IMG/VR virus record: IMGVR_UViG_3300044641_001271
Coordinates: 1 to 39,608 of that record
Origin: a virus
Strand: one strand, 5' to 3'
DNA length: 39,608 bases
Shown: in pieces, positions 24,239 to 29,776 of the stretch
Layout of the letters: each line of letters begins with the position of its first letter
Position numbering within the stretch: the stretch's first letter is position 1
Program-made: the position numbers and the translations under genes
Notes under the pieces: generated by a model
What the model saw: the letters and a program-made list of their open reading frames with translations, nothing else
Database searches by the model: none
Told to the model about the DNA's origin: nothing

Positions 24239-24550
24239 CCCCCCTAGAAGGCAAGCCCGTTGACAACCTGCGGTGCAGTTTGAGGGTACGACAGGTTTTG
24301 GCGAAAAAATCTGAAGGGGCTTAATTATACGGACGCGCGCCGCATCCCCCCGTGGGGGTACCCCGCAGCCGCGCAGGGGCAGCCACGGTCATCACGCGCC
24401 CCGCAAGCGCCCTATGCATAGCCAATAGATAGCCGCGGGTTATACAATGGCTATGCAATAGGTGAGTTATCGGGCGCATCACAGGGCGCATGGCTCCCGG
24501 TCTCCCTCCCCGTTTATTTGTGGAAATCTTTCCGGATTTCAATGGTAGCC
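24239..24550. other. GC-rich noncoding gap, candidate genome-end region
   Basis: No gene is supported here. The stretch is more GC-rich than the rest and holds CCCCCCGTGGGGG followed by the palindrome GGGGTACCCC near 24345-24365. It also has a 9-bp inverted repeat TGCATAGCC/GGCTATGCA with a 25-base loop (24415-24457) and a direct GGGCGCAT pair (24472, 24484). In T7-like phages the terminal repeat lies between the last late genes and the early promoters, which is this place. That it holds the packaging ends is inferred from gene order. Confidence 0.4.
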
Positions 24551-24551
24551 C

Positions 24552-24579
24552 TTGCATTATGCCGAATGTGGTGTACAAT
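24552..24579 (+). promoter_or_regulatory. Sigma70-like early promoter upstream of first early gene
   Basis: TTGCAT (24552) and TACAAT (24574) are separated by 16 bases. They lie about 30 bases before a copy of the TTCTAGTCACTAGAA motif and 80 before the first early gene. Two other candidates, at 25736 and 28723, have the same 16-base spacing. Confidence 0.6.
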
Positions 24580-24608
24580 CATCACACGAAGGCAAACGAG
24601 GCGGACAA

Positions 24609-24623
24609 TTCTAGTCACTAGAA
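24609..24623 (+). promoter_or_regulatory. Early-region motif copy 1 (TTCTAGTCACTAGAA)
   Basis: This is a perfect copy of the 15-base near-palindrome. It lies 36 bases before the ATG of the early gene at 24660 and downstream of a sigma70-like promoter. Confidence 0.85.
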
Positions 24624-24659
24624 CCCCGACCCCGCCCTTCGCTCTGAAAGGATACTGTA

Positions 24660-25307
24660 ATGAAGACCGCAACCGATACCGCAGCACCGACCGCATCCCT
24701 CACGAGCCTCACGGGGGAGACCATCACCGTCTCCGCTCTGACCTGCACGGGCTACGCCCCGACCGTCAAGGCGAAGATTGTGACCCTCGTGAAGACCGTC
24801 AAGACCGCCTTGACCGCAGGTGGCAAGGTAGCAGACCAACTAGTTGAACTGTACGCCGAGAAGCCATGGATCGTCTCCGCGCATAAATCTCCGCTTGCAT
24901 GGTCGATTGCCCTCCTCACCGAAGCCACCGGGGAGAAGCCTAACGCCACCGTCTACGGATGGATGCAAACGGCAATCGCTAAAGCGGCATTGAAGAATCG
25001 GGGAATCGATACCGACCTATTCACGGCTGATGCCCTCCGCGCAATCGGTGGCAAGGCGTTCGGTCAAGAAGATGCCCGCATGGCTGACGGTGCCGAAGAA
25101 ATGCTTGAGACTTGCGAGAAGAATGCCGCGGGCAAGGTGGATGCCAAGACTGCTGCGAAGTTTATCAAGGGCGAAGACCTCCCGACCTACGATGAAATGA
25201 TCGACAAGGTGTGGAGTCTTATCAAGAAGTACGCCAAGACGGAAGATGCTCAGCGTGATATCGTGATCGGTCTTGATCAGAAGATTGACGGCGCGTGGTC
25301 TAAGTAA
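24660..25307 (+). CDS. GC-rich early protein of unknown function, 215 aa
   Basis: GAAAGGATACTGTA precedes the ATG. The first 35 residues are Thr/Ala-rich (MKTATDTAAPTASLTSLTG). The rest is helical and charged, with LVKTVKTALTAGGKVADQLVELY, WSIALLTEATGEKP, and EMIDKVWSLIKKYAKTEDA. Codons end in C or G much more often than in neighbouring genes, so it may be highly expressed or recently acquired. Between its own promoter and a strong terminator it forms a one-gene unit, like a first early gene that acts on the host. I do not recognise its family. Confidence 0.8.
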   Translation: MKTATDTAAPTASLTSLTGETITVSALTCTGYAPTVKAKIVTLVKTVKTALTAGGKVADQLVELYAEKPWIVSAHKSPLAWSIALLTEATGEKPNATVYGWMQTAIAKAALKNRGIDTDLFTADALRAIGGKAFGQEDARMADGAEEMLETCEKNAAGKVDAKTAAKFIKGEDLPTYDEMIDKVWSLIKKYAKTEDAQRDIVIGLDQKIDGAWSK

Positions 25308-25322
25308 TTCTAGTCACTAGAA
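25308..25322 (+). promoter_or_regulatory. Early-region motif copy 2
   Basis: A perfect TTCTAGTCACTAGAA copy directly follows the stop of the 24660-25307 gene. Unlike the other copies it precedes no gene: a strong terminator starts 9 bases after it. Confidence 0.85.
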
Positions 25323-25330
25323 CAAAGAAC

Positions 25331-25373
25331 GACCCCGGCATCCGAAAGGGTGTCCGGGGTCTTTCGTTTTTTT
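25331..25373 (+). terminator. Strong rho-independent terminator
   Basis: An 8-bp GACCCCGG stem plus five inner pairs close a GAAA tetraloop, with one bulged base; the stem ends at 25361 and a T-rich tail with seven T in a row follows. It ends the transcript of the GC-rich early gene. Confidence 0.93.
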
Positions 25374-25735
25374 ATTTATTTTTTTTTTGATTTTTTTTTC
25401 CAACCACTGTCATCACTATCATCGGGGCGCCCTCTTCGGGCATGACTATCATAACTACTGTCATCGGGGCAACCTCTTCGGGCAAGACAACAAGACAACC
25501 GGAGGTTGCCTACTCTCTTATCAACGTTGTAATGCCCTATAGTAAACTAGTAGTTACCTATAGATATCCCTGAGTCCTTATATAAGACTCTATTAGAGAT
25601 TAGATATAAGACTAAGAGAAGTACTACTTAGGTATAGACCTAGGACTACTTAAGTTATACTAGGTATATATACAGGGCTTCAACAGGTAGTCGTGGTAAT
25701 TGTCCTAATTATTTGTACCTATGTCCCTGCTGCTA
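25362..25735. other. AT-rich noncoding region with T tracts and repeats, possible origin
   Basis: No gene is supported. The region opens with T runs of 7, 10 and 9. A 28-base direct repeat then occurs at 25419-25446 and 25461-25488 (25 of 28 identical), each copy holding CCTCTTCGGG. About 220 bases of very AT-rich DNA follow, with TATAAGACT twice, ACTACTTAGGTATA and a similar copy 22 bases on, and CCTAGG. T7 has its primary origin in an AT-rich noncoding stretch near the early genes, so an origin is a reasonable but untested reading. Confidence 0.4.
25419..25488. repeat. Imperfect direct repeat, 28 bases with 42-base period
   Basis: Two copies (25419-25446 and 25461-25488) match at 25 of 28 bases. 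The shared blocks are TCATCGGGGC and CCTCTTCGGGCA. In the first copy GCCC/GGGC can pair around TCTTC; in the second the changes weaken that pairing. Confidence 0.7.
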
Positions 25736-25763
25736 TTGACAAGATCTAATTCTCTGATAAGAT
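25736..25763 (+). promoter_or_regulatory. Sigma70-like early promoter
   Basis: TTGACA at 25736-25741 is a perfect -35 box. TAAGAT at 25758-25763 is an acceptable -10 box after a 16-base spacer. The predicted transcript would start near 25770 and serve the small early genes from 25846 on. Confidence 0.65.
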
Positions 25764-25770
25764 ACATGGA

Positions 25771-25806
25771 GTTCAAGGTTCTCCCTCGCGTTGAGGGGGC
25801 TTGAAC
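25771..25806 (+). promoter_or_regulatory. 5' leader hairpin at predicted transcript start
   Basis: GTTCAAG pairs with CTTGAAC, and CTCCCTC pairs with GAGGGGG inside (one T-G pair), with a 3-base bulge and a 5-base loop. The hairpin begins almost exactly where the promoter at 25736 should start its RNA and ends 3 bases before the motif. It may protect the 5' end. It lacks a T tract, so it is not a plain terminator. Confidence 0.6.
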
Positions 25807-25809
25807 AGG

Positions 25810-25824
25810 TTCTAGTCACTAGAA
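25810..25824 (+). promoter_or_regulatory. Early-region motif copy 3
   Basis: A perfect TTCTAGTCACTAGAA lies between the leader hairpin and the SD (CTCGAAAGGAAC) of the gene at 25846. Confidence 0.85.
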
Positions 25825-25845
25825 AGTTCTCGAAAGGAACTCACA

Positions 25846-26067
25846 ATGGATACTGATGTTTACCGTGGCTTGTCTGAAATAGAGATCGCCCGTGTACAAG
25901 GCAGGGCAGCCGAACGCACCCATATTCGCCATATGGTGTCGTTTCCTATTGAAACGCTTCAACAGGTAGCAGCGCAGTCTATCGAAGATGGCACCGATCA
26001 TCACTTTGTACTGAACAGCGTTATCGCTCAACTTCAAATCTGCGTTAAGGAACGTCCTCTAACTTAA
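25846..26067 (+). CDS. Small early hypothetical protein, 73 aa
   Basis: The start has a strong SD (GAAAGGAAC). The 73-residue protein reads MDTDVYRGLSEIEIARVQ, then a basic GRAAERTHIRH, then a helix with PIETLQQVAAQSI and VLNSVIAQLQICV. It looks like a compact helical protein with one Cys and no membrane segment. It is the first gene after a sigma70-like promoter, so it should be made early. No family is recognised. Confidence 0.7.
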   Translation: MDTDVYRGLSEIEIARVQGRAAERTHIRHMVSFPIETLQQVAAQSIEDGTDHHFVLNSVIAQLQICVKERPLT

Positions 26068-26082
26068 TTCTAGTCACTAGAA
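26068..26082 (+). promoter_or_regulatory. Early-region motif copy 4
   Basis: A perfect copy starts one base after the stop of the previous gene. The SD AAAGGAAC of the next gene overlaps its 3' end. Confidence 0.85.
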
Positions 26083-26093
26083 AGGAACTTACA

Positions 26094-26510
26094 ATGAATA
26101 TCGAAATTAAGGCTCGTTGGATTGCTGCTCTTCGCTCAGGTCAGTACAAGCAGGGGCAGGGCAACCTTCACCCGACACCTAAGTGTTTCTGCGCCCTTGG
26201 GGTGCTGTGTGATCTCTATGCCAAGGAACACGGCATGGAGTGGGCTCCTAGACTTATCCACCGTTCGGCGGTCGATGATCAAAAGAACGTGGTGTTTGCT
26301 TTGACTCACATCATGCCAAACAACGAGATCATTTATAGTGTCGATGTCCCGCGTGAGCCTATTACCGAATGGGCAGGGCTACAGTCTAACCCATATGTAG
26401 ATGTTGTTTCACCTTCGGGAGTCATGGGTGGCTACTTCATGTCCGAAATCAACGATAGGCTTGAGTTTTCGTTTGACGCAATTGCAGACATTATTGAGGC
26501 ACAACTATGA
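26094..26510 (+). CDS. Phage protein with CxLGVLCD motif, 138 aa
   Basis: The N-terminal pattern WIAALRSGQYKQGQGNLH followed by CFCALGVLCDLYAKE is shared by a widespread group of small phage proteins of unknown function (usually CCLGVLCD). The rest has WAGLQSNPYVDV and ends in a helix DAIADIIEAQL. Three cysteines lie close together around residues 32-40 and may bind a metal. The stop overlaps the next gene by ATGA, so the two are coupled. Confidence 0.75.
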   Translation: MNIEIKARWIAALRSGQYKQGQGNLHPTPKCFCALGVLCDLYAKEHGMEWAPRLIHRSAVDDQKNVVFALTHIMPNNEIIYSVDVPREPITEWAGLQSNPYVDVVSPSGVMGGYFMSEINDRLEFSFDAIADIIEAQL

Positions 26511-26755
26511 AACAAGTTAACAATCTTAGGGCTGCCCTTCTACGCATTCCTGATGATCAAATCGATAGCGCAGTTGGAGACATCATGTCTTGGCTGCATT
26601 CAAAGGATCATGCTGTCTGCATCTTTACTCCTGAAGAGGTGAATGAATCTAGTCTTCGGGCTAAAGATGTCGAGGAGTCTATGTGTCAGGCAGGTTTTGA
26701 AACTATTCGTGCATTCCCGGCTGATGGCTTTGTCGATATGGAGGAGGAACAATGA
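26507..26755 (+). CDS. Small early hypothetical protein, 82 aa
   Basis: ATG 26507 overlaps the previous stop (ATGA), and the end overlaps the next start in the same way. The protein is acidic. It has LRAALLRIPDDQIDSAVGDI at the start, then VCIFTPEEV, then DVEESMCQAGFETI and an acidic tail DMEEEQ. It could be a small alpha/beta domain. No family recognised. Confidence 0.7.
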   Translation: MKQVNNLRAALLRIPDDQIDSAVGDIMSWLHSKDHAVCIFTPEEVNESSLRAKDVEESMCQAGFETIRAFPADGFVDMEEEQ

Positions 26756-26949
26756 ACACACGCACCAAGATTATCTTAGGGAGCAAGCGCGCACTCAGCC
26801 TGTCTATTGACAATATGCTGATTGAACGTACAATACACGCTAAGAAACCCTTCATGCATGACTGCGAGTTGTGCGATGCAGGGGGCGAAGAGTTCTGCGA
26901 CTCGTGTCGCAAGACAAACATTCTAGTCACTAGAAAGGAAACAGCATGA
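26752..26949 (+). CDS. Small protein with CxxC pairs, 65 aa
   Basis: The start is coupled by ATGA. The basic first half (TKIILGSKRALSLSIDN) is followed by HDCELCDAGGEEFCDSCRKT, two CxxC pairs nine residues apart that suit a zinc ribbon. The last codons (ILVTRK) are specified by the motif copy at 26921, so the regulatory element lies inside the gene's end. A small zinc-binding early protein could bind nucleic acid or a host protein, but this is inference. Confidence 0.72.
   Translation: MNTRTKIILGSKRALSLSIDNMLIERTIHAKKPFMHDCELCDAGGEEFCDSCRKTNILVTRKETA
26921..26935 (+). promoter_or_regulatory. Early-region motif copy 5, inside a gene's 3' end
   Basis: A perfect copy lies within the last codons of the CxxC protein gene and overlaps the SD of the gene that starts at 26946. 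Its conservation at DNA level inside coding sequence supports a function. Confidence 0.85.
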
Positions 26950-27344
26950 CGATTATTGAAAGCATTGAACACCTGACCTACACCCTCAATGATGGAGGCT
27001 TCTTTCAAGAGGCAGAGACCATTGAACGGTGGCTCAACCAAACAGCAGATACCACCAAAGACAACATGGACAAACACTTGGTTTGGCAAGAGGTCTACCT
27101 TGCATTGCATGAGGATCTTTGGGAAACAGACCTGACGTTATCTGCTCTTGCTGAACAGGCAAACAGGATCGCAGATGCCGAGCAGCCCTCTATTGACGGC
27201 AAGGAACTGTTCCAAATGCCTACCTCTCTCGCATCCATAGACGATGCCACTCTTGCGCGCTTTGTTGTTGACCGTATTGTTGCCTCTGAGGCATTCCACA
27301 TTCTTCTTGCAACCGCATTGAAAGGAAGACTCCGTGCTTACTGA
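26946..27344 (+). CDS. Early hypothetical protein, 132 aa
   Basis: AAAGGAAACAGC precedes ATG 26946. The protein is helical and acidic, with IIESIEHLTYTLNDGGFFQEA, then LVWQEVYLALHEDLWETD, then a C-terminal FVVDRIVASEAFHILLATAL. No signal peptide, metal site or nucleotide-binding loop is visible. Its end overlaps the start of the next gene by 11 bases. Function unknown. Confidence 0.7.
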   Translation: MTIIESIEHLTYTLNDGGFFQEAETIERWLNQTADTTKDNMDKHLVWQEVYLALHEDLWETDLTLSALAEQANRIADAEQPSIDGKELFQMPTSLASIDDATLARFVVDRIVASEAFHILLATALKGRLRAY

Positions 27345-27507
27345 TATCCAACGCAAGATTGTCTGTGATTGTCTGCATTCCCGCATCCTTGTATTAGAGG
27401 ATGAGGCTGAAGGTGTCGGTGGGGGCGATTACGTTCACTCCATTGCCCTTGAAATCAAGGAACTTCAGGACATTAAACAACACTTTCTTCCCATGGAGAA
27501 GCGTTGA
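27334..27507 (+). CDS. Small early hypothetical protein, 57 aa, GTG start
   Basis: GTG 27334 follows the SD GAAAGGAAG by five bases and overlaps the upstream gene by 11 bases. The 57-residue product has a helix LTDIQRKIVCDCLHSRILVLEDE, a Gly-rich turn GVGGGDY and a second helix HSIALEIKELQDIKQHF. The good SD and the tight overlaps on both sides argue that it is real. Confidence 0.6.
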   Translation: MLTDIQRKIVCDCLHSRILVLEDEAEGVGGGDYVHSIALEIKELQDIKQHFLPMEKR

Positions 27508-27605
27508 CTACCTTTGTATTCATAGGGTGGTGCCTTTGCATCATCTTTTACCCCGCCCTTATGGTCGCGTTGATCTTAGGGTATAACGACGAGTCCACTC
27601 ACTAA
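27504..27605 (+). CDS. Micro-gene for a 33-aa membrane peptide, TTG start
   Basis: A TTG at 27504 overlaps the previous stop (TTGA) and has GGAG six bases upstream. The frame encodes one long hydrophobic stretch (FVFIGWCLCIIFYPALMVAL) ending with a short acidic tail NDESTH, and stops just before the motif at 27606. A single-span inner-membrane peptide is the likely product. Size and the rare start codon make this uncertain. Confidence 0.45.
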   Translation: MTTFVFIGWCLCIIFYPALMVALILGYNDESTH

Positions 27606-27620
27606 CTCTAGTCACTAGAA
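27606..27620 (+). promoter_or_regulatory. Early-region motif copy 6 (one mismatch)
   Basis: CTCTAGTCACTAGAA differs from the consensus only at the first base. It lies 19 bases before the start of the GP88-like gene, with the SD CTCGAAAGGAAA between. Confidence 0.83.
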
Positions 27621-27638
27621 TTTTCTCGAAAGGAAAAC

Positions 27639-28442
27639 GTGCTAACTCTTCTTACAACATCAGGTATGCAAGTCCCTAATTGGGTAGCCCTTGAGCAAGC
27701 CGCAGAAGCGGCGGCGATGGACTACTTGTACAACAAGGCGTTCATCAAGCACACGCAGCGTTTACTGTCATCACCCAACAGCAACACCAAGTTGTCCAAG
27801 GGCAAGGGACTGCCCATCTATGGGCTCACGTTGGCTCCTGCGGGGCTTAGTGGGTATCAGGTATGTCCCAATCGCTCCGCTGAGTGTGAACGCGCTTGTC
27901 TTGGCGTAACCGCAGGGCGTAGCCGCTTTAGCAATGTTGTTGCAGCGCGTATCAAGAAGACGCAATTCCTCATGGAGAATCCCTATTCGTTCTTCAGGAA
28001 TCTGTTTCACGAGTTGGAGTTAGCCCACAAGTTGCATCATGGGCAGTTTGCTCTTCGCTCCAATGTCCTCAGCGACATCCCGTGGGAGAACATTGCTCCG
28101 TATATGTATCGCTTTGCAGACAAGAACTACGACTACACCAAGAACCTTGAACGGGCTTTGCAATCGCTTGAGCCCAAGGCTCCGGTCGCATTGACCCTGT
28201 CCTACTCAGGTAGGAATTGGGATGATTGCCTCAAGTATCTTCGTAGTGGTGGCAATGTAGCAATGGTGTTCAACATCAAGCGCAAGCAAGAGTTGCCACA
28301 GTTCTACATTCGGGAAGACGAATGGTGTGTTGTTGATGGCGATATAGACGATAGACGGTATACAGACCCAAGAGGGTGTATCGTTGGCTTGCGTGCAAAG
28401 GGGAACATCGATATGTCCTCACGGTTTGTTGTAAACATTTAA
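27639..28442 (+). CDS. GP88-like phage protein with conserved cysteines, 267 aa
   Basis: GTG 27639 follows a good SD. After an N-terminal region with NSNTKLSKGKGLPIYGLTLAP the protein has CPNRSAECERACLGVTAGR (C76, C83, C87), then AARIKKTQFLMENPYSFF and LRSNVLSDIPWENI. This sequence of blocks is that of the GP88 family of phages, whose function is unknown. The Cys cluster suggests a metal or iron-sulfur site. Later parts (LTLSYSGRNWDDCLKYL, VAMVFNIKRK) look like alternating strands and helices of a barrel. A radical-SAM-like fold is a guess only. Confidence 0.7.
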   Translation: MLTLLTTSGMQVPNWVALEQAAEAAAMDYLYNKAFIKHTQRLLSSPNSNTKLSKGKGLPIYGLTLAPAGLSGYQVCPNRSAECERACLGVTAGRSRFSNVVAARIKKTQFLMENPYSFFRNLFHELELAHKLHHGQFALRSNVLSDIPWENIAPYMYRFADKNYDYTKNLERALQSLEPKAPVALTLSYSGRNWDDCLKYLRSGGNVAMVFNIKRKQELPQFYIREDEWCVVDGDIDDRRYTDPRGCIVGLRAKGNIDMSSRFVVNI

Positions 28443-28454
28443 CAGGAGAACAGC

Positions 28455-28718
28455 GTGAAGATTTATCTGACCATCACTACCGACAACGGCGCCGCCTTTT
28501 ATTCCGGGCTATCTGCCTTGCAAGATGGGCGCCACATCACGGCATACACCATTCTCAATGAGGATGCTGTAGCCATGCATCATGCGGAAACTATTACCGA
28601 GGGCGTACACAAAGCGCTTGAAGATTTGACCGCTGCTATTGCTGCTTACGAAGAGGCGCTGCGTGTAGACCGCACTCACCAAATCGCGGCTACTCTGTGG
28701 ACAAATGTAGAATTGTAA
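28455..28718 (+). CDS. Small early hypothetical protein, 87 aa
   Basis: GTG 28455 has an ACAGGAGAAC site just upstream. The protein begins with a strand-like MKIYLTITTDNGAAF and ends with a long helix (VHKALEDLTAAIAAYEEAL). There are no cysteines or membrane segments. It follows the GP88-like gene at 12 bases and ends just before a sigma70-like promoter. No family recognised. Confidence 0.68.
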   Translation: MKIYLTITTDNGAAFYSGLSALQDGRHITAYTILNEDAVAMHHAETITEGVHKALEDLTAAIAAYEEALRVDRTHQIAATLWTNVEL

Positions 28719-28722
28719 ACGC

Positions 28723-28750
28723 TTGACAAGACTTAGATCTTTGGTACAAT
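28723..28750 (+). promoter_or_regulatory. Strong sigma70-like promoter
   Basis: TTGACA (28723-28728) and TACAAT (28745-28750) are 16 bases apart, matching the consensus at 11 of 12 positions. It is the best host-type promoter in the window and drives the acidic repeat protein gene at 28831. Confidence 0.78.
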
Positions 28751-28767
28751 GTACGCACGAGACAAGT

Positions 28768-28796
28768 AAAGTATGTGGAGCGTTTCCAAATACTTT
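28768..28796 (+). promoter_or_regulatory. 5' leader hairpin before motif copy 7
   Basis: AAAGTAT pairs with ATACTTT and TGGA with TCCA inside, with one G-A mismatch and a 5-base loop. It starts about 12 bases after the expected transcript start and runs into the first two bases of the motif. Confidence 0.55.
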
Positions 28797-28809
28797 CTAG
28801 TCACTAGAG
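28795..28809 (+). promoter_or_regulatory. Early-region motif copy 7 (one mismatch)
   Basis: TTCTAGTCACTAGAG differs only at the last base, and the change still allows a T-G pair with the first base. It lies between the leader hairpin and the SD CTCGAAAGG of the gene at 28831. Confidence 0.83.
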
Positions 28810-28830
28810 TTAACTCGAAAGGTTACTACA

Positions 28831-29202
28831 ATGTTTGAATTCCCCGTTACCCTGTCTGACGAAGCCCTGACCCTGATTGCTGACCGGATCGCTGACCGCG
28901 TGGCACTTAACACCCATCCGCTGCCTGATGCTAAGGCAATCGCCGAAGAGATCAGCATGGGTGACCTCGCCTCAGAGTTCAGCACCTCAGACATTGCGGA
29001 GTGCATTGCTGACGATATCTCTGCCTCTGATGTTGCAGAACATATCTCCGCATACGATGTTGCCGCAGAGATGTCCTGCTCAGATGTTGCGTCCGAACTC
29101 GACCTCAGTTCTATTGCCTCTGAGATCGACCTTCGCAAGTTGGCTGTGTATGTAGTTGACGAACTTGTCAAGCGCACCATCCGTCCAACCTCTAACGCCT
29201 AA
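28831..29202 (+). CDS. Acidic early protein with nonapeptide repeats, 123 aa
   Basis: Residues 41-107 consist of seven degenerate 9-residue units of the form [ILMF]SxxD[VIL]AxE (for example ISASDVAEH, ISAYDVAAE, MSCSDVASE), broken by IADD at 59-62. I count 25 Asp/Glu and 8 Lys/Arg. The gene has the best host promoter in the window and a CTCGAAAGG site. A short, very acidic protein made early recalls T7 Ocr (117 residues), a DNA mimic that blocks restriction enzymes; that role is inferred from charge, size and expression only. There is no sequence similarity to Ocr that I can see. Confidence 0.72.
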   Translation: MFEFPVTLSDEALTLIADRIADRVALNTHPLPDAKAIAEEISMGDLASEFSTSDIAECIADDISASDVAEHISAYDVAAEMSCSDVASELDLSSIASEIDLRKLAVYVVDELVKRTIRPTSNA

Positions 29203-29274
29203 GCCTTTCAATGGGGTGGGTCGCGCATACCCCTCTTTACCCAATAACGCGAATTTCTTGAAAGGAGAACTGCT

Positions 29275-29544
29275 ATGCAAGATTCTAATTGGAAAGGTAT
29301 TCAGCCCGATGCTGACACCCCTGCGGGGGCAACGTATCACTTCAACAGGGCTAGACCATTAGCAGGATGCATCGTTGCGGGTATTGGTATTGCCGGAGAC
29401 AACCTCAACGAGGGTGATTACGTCATCTCACTTCTGCTTGTTGACCCTAACACACACAAGGCTTTCTCTCTTTCCGCATGGATAGACGAAGAGCGCACTC
29501 GTGTGGGTTGGCTAGACATTGCTGAGGTAAAGGAGGGCGAGTGA
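29275..29544 (+). CDS. Small early hypothetical protein, 89 aa
   Basis: TTGAAAGGAGAACTGCT precedes the ATG, a very strong SD. The protein looks like a small beta domain (GCIVAGIGIAGD, GDYVISLLLVD, KAFSLSAWIDE) with an acidic end (IAEVKEGE). The stop overlaps the next start as GTGA. The 72 bases before it hold a GGGGT/ACCCC pair but no convincing terminator. No family recognised. Confidence 0.7.
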   Translation: MQDSNWKGIQPDADTPAGATYHFNRARPLAGCIVAGIGIAGDNLNEGDYVISLLLVDPNTHKAFSLSAWIDEERTRVGWLDIAEVKEGE

Positions 29545-29744
29545 GTGAACGCTTTCTAATCACCGATACCGTTCACCAAACTTGGGAGTATTCCCAATCA
29601 GGTGATCAAGAGATGGCATTCAACTTCGCCTCACTCGTTGTGTGGCGTGTTGATCAGAATAAACTTTGGCTATCTGAGTCAGAGGACATATTCATCAGTT
29701 TGTGTTTGGCATTCAAGCCGCCGTCTAAGCGGAAGAATAAATAA
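29541..29744 (+). CDS. Small early hypothetical protein, 67 aa
   Basis: GTG 29541 overlaps the previous stop (GTGA) with GGAGGGCGA upstream as SD. The 67-residue protein has ITDTVHQTWEYSQSGDQE, then strand-like LVVWRVDQNKLWL, and a basic tail KPPSKRKNK. It ends at the base before the motif at 29745. No family recognised. Confidence 0.68.
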   Translation: MSERFLITDTVHQTWEYSQSGDQEMAFNFASLVVWRVDQNKLWLSESEDIFISLCLAFKPPSKRKNK

Positions 29745-29759
29745 TTCTAGTCACTAGAA
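29745..29759 (+). promoter_or_regulatory. Early-region motif copy 8
   Basis: A perfect copy starts directly after the previous stop and is followed by the SD CTCGAAAGG of the DUF932-like gene. Confidence 0.85.
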
Positions 29760-29776
29760 CTCGAAAGGTTACTGCA

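Noticed and set aside
24441-24448. TATACAAT as an extra early promoter
   Set aside because: No -35 box lies at 16-18 bases upstream, and it falls in the loop of an inverted repeat.
24321-24578. Minus-strand open frame of 85 residues in the GC-rich gap
   Set aside because: The composition reflects GC-rich noncoding DNA, no SD is present, and no other gene lies on the minus strand.
29203-29274. Terminator after the acidic repeat protein gene
   Set aside because: GGGGT/ACCCC could pair, but the stem is only 5 bp with a long loop and no T tract.
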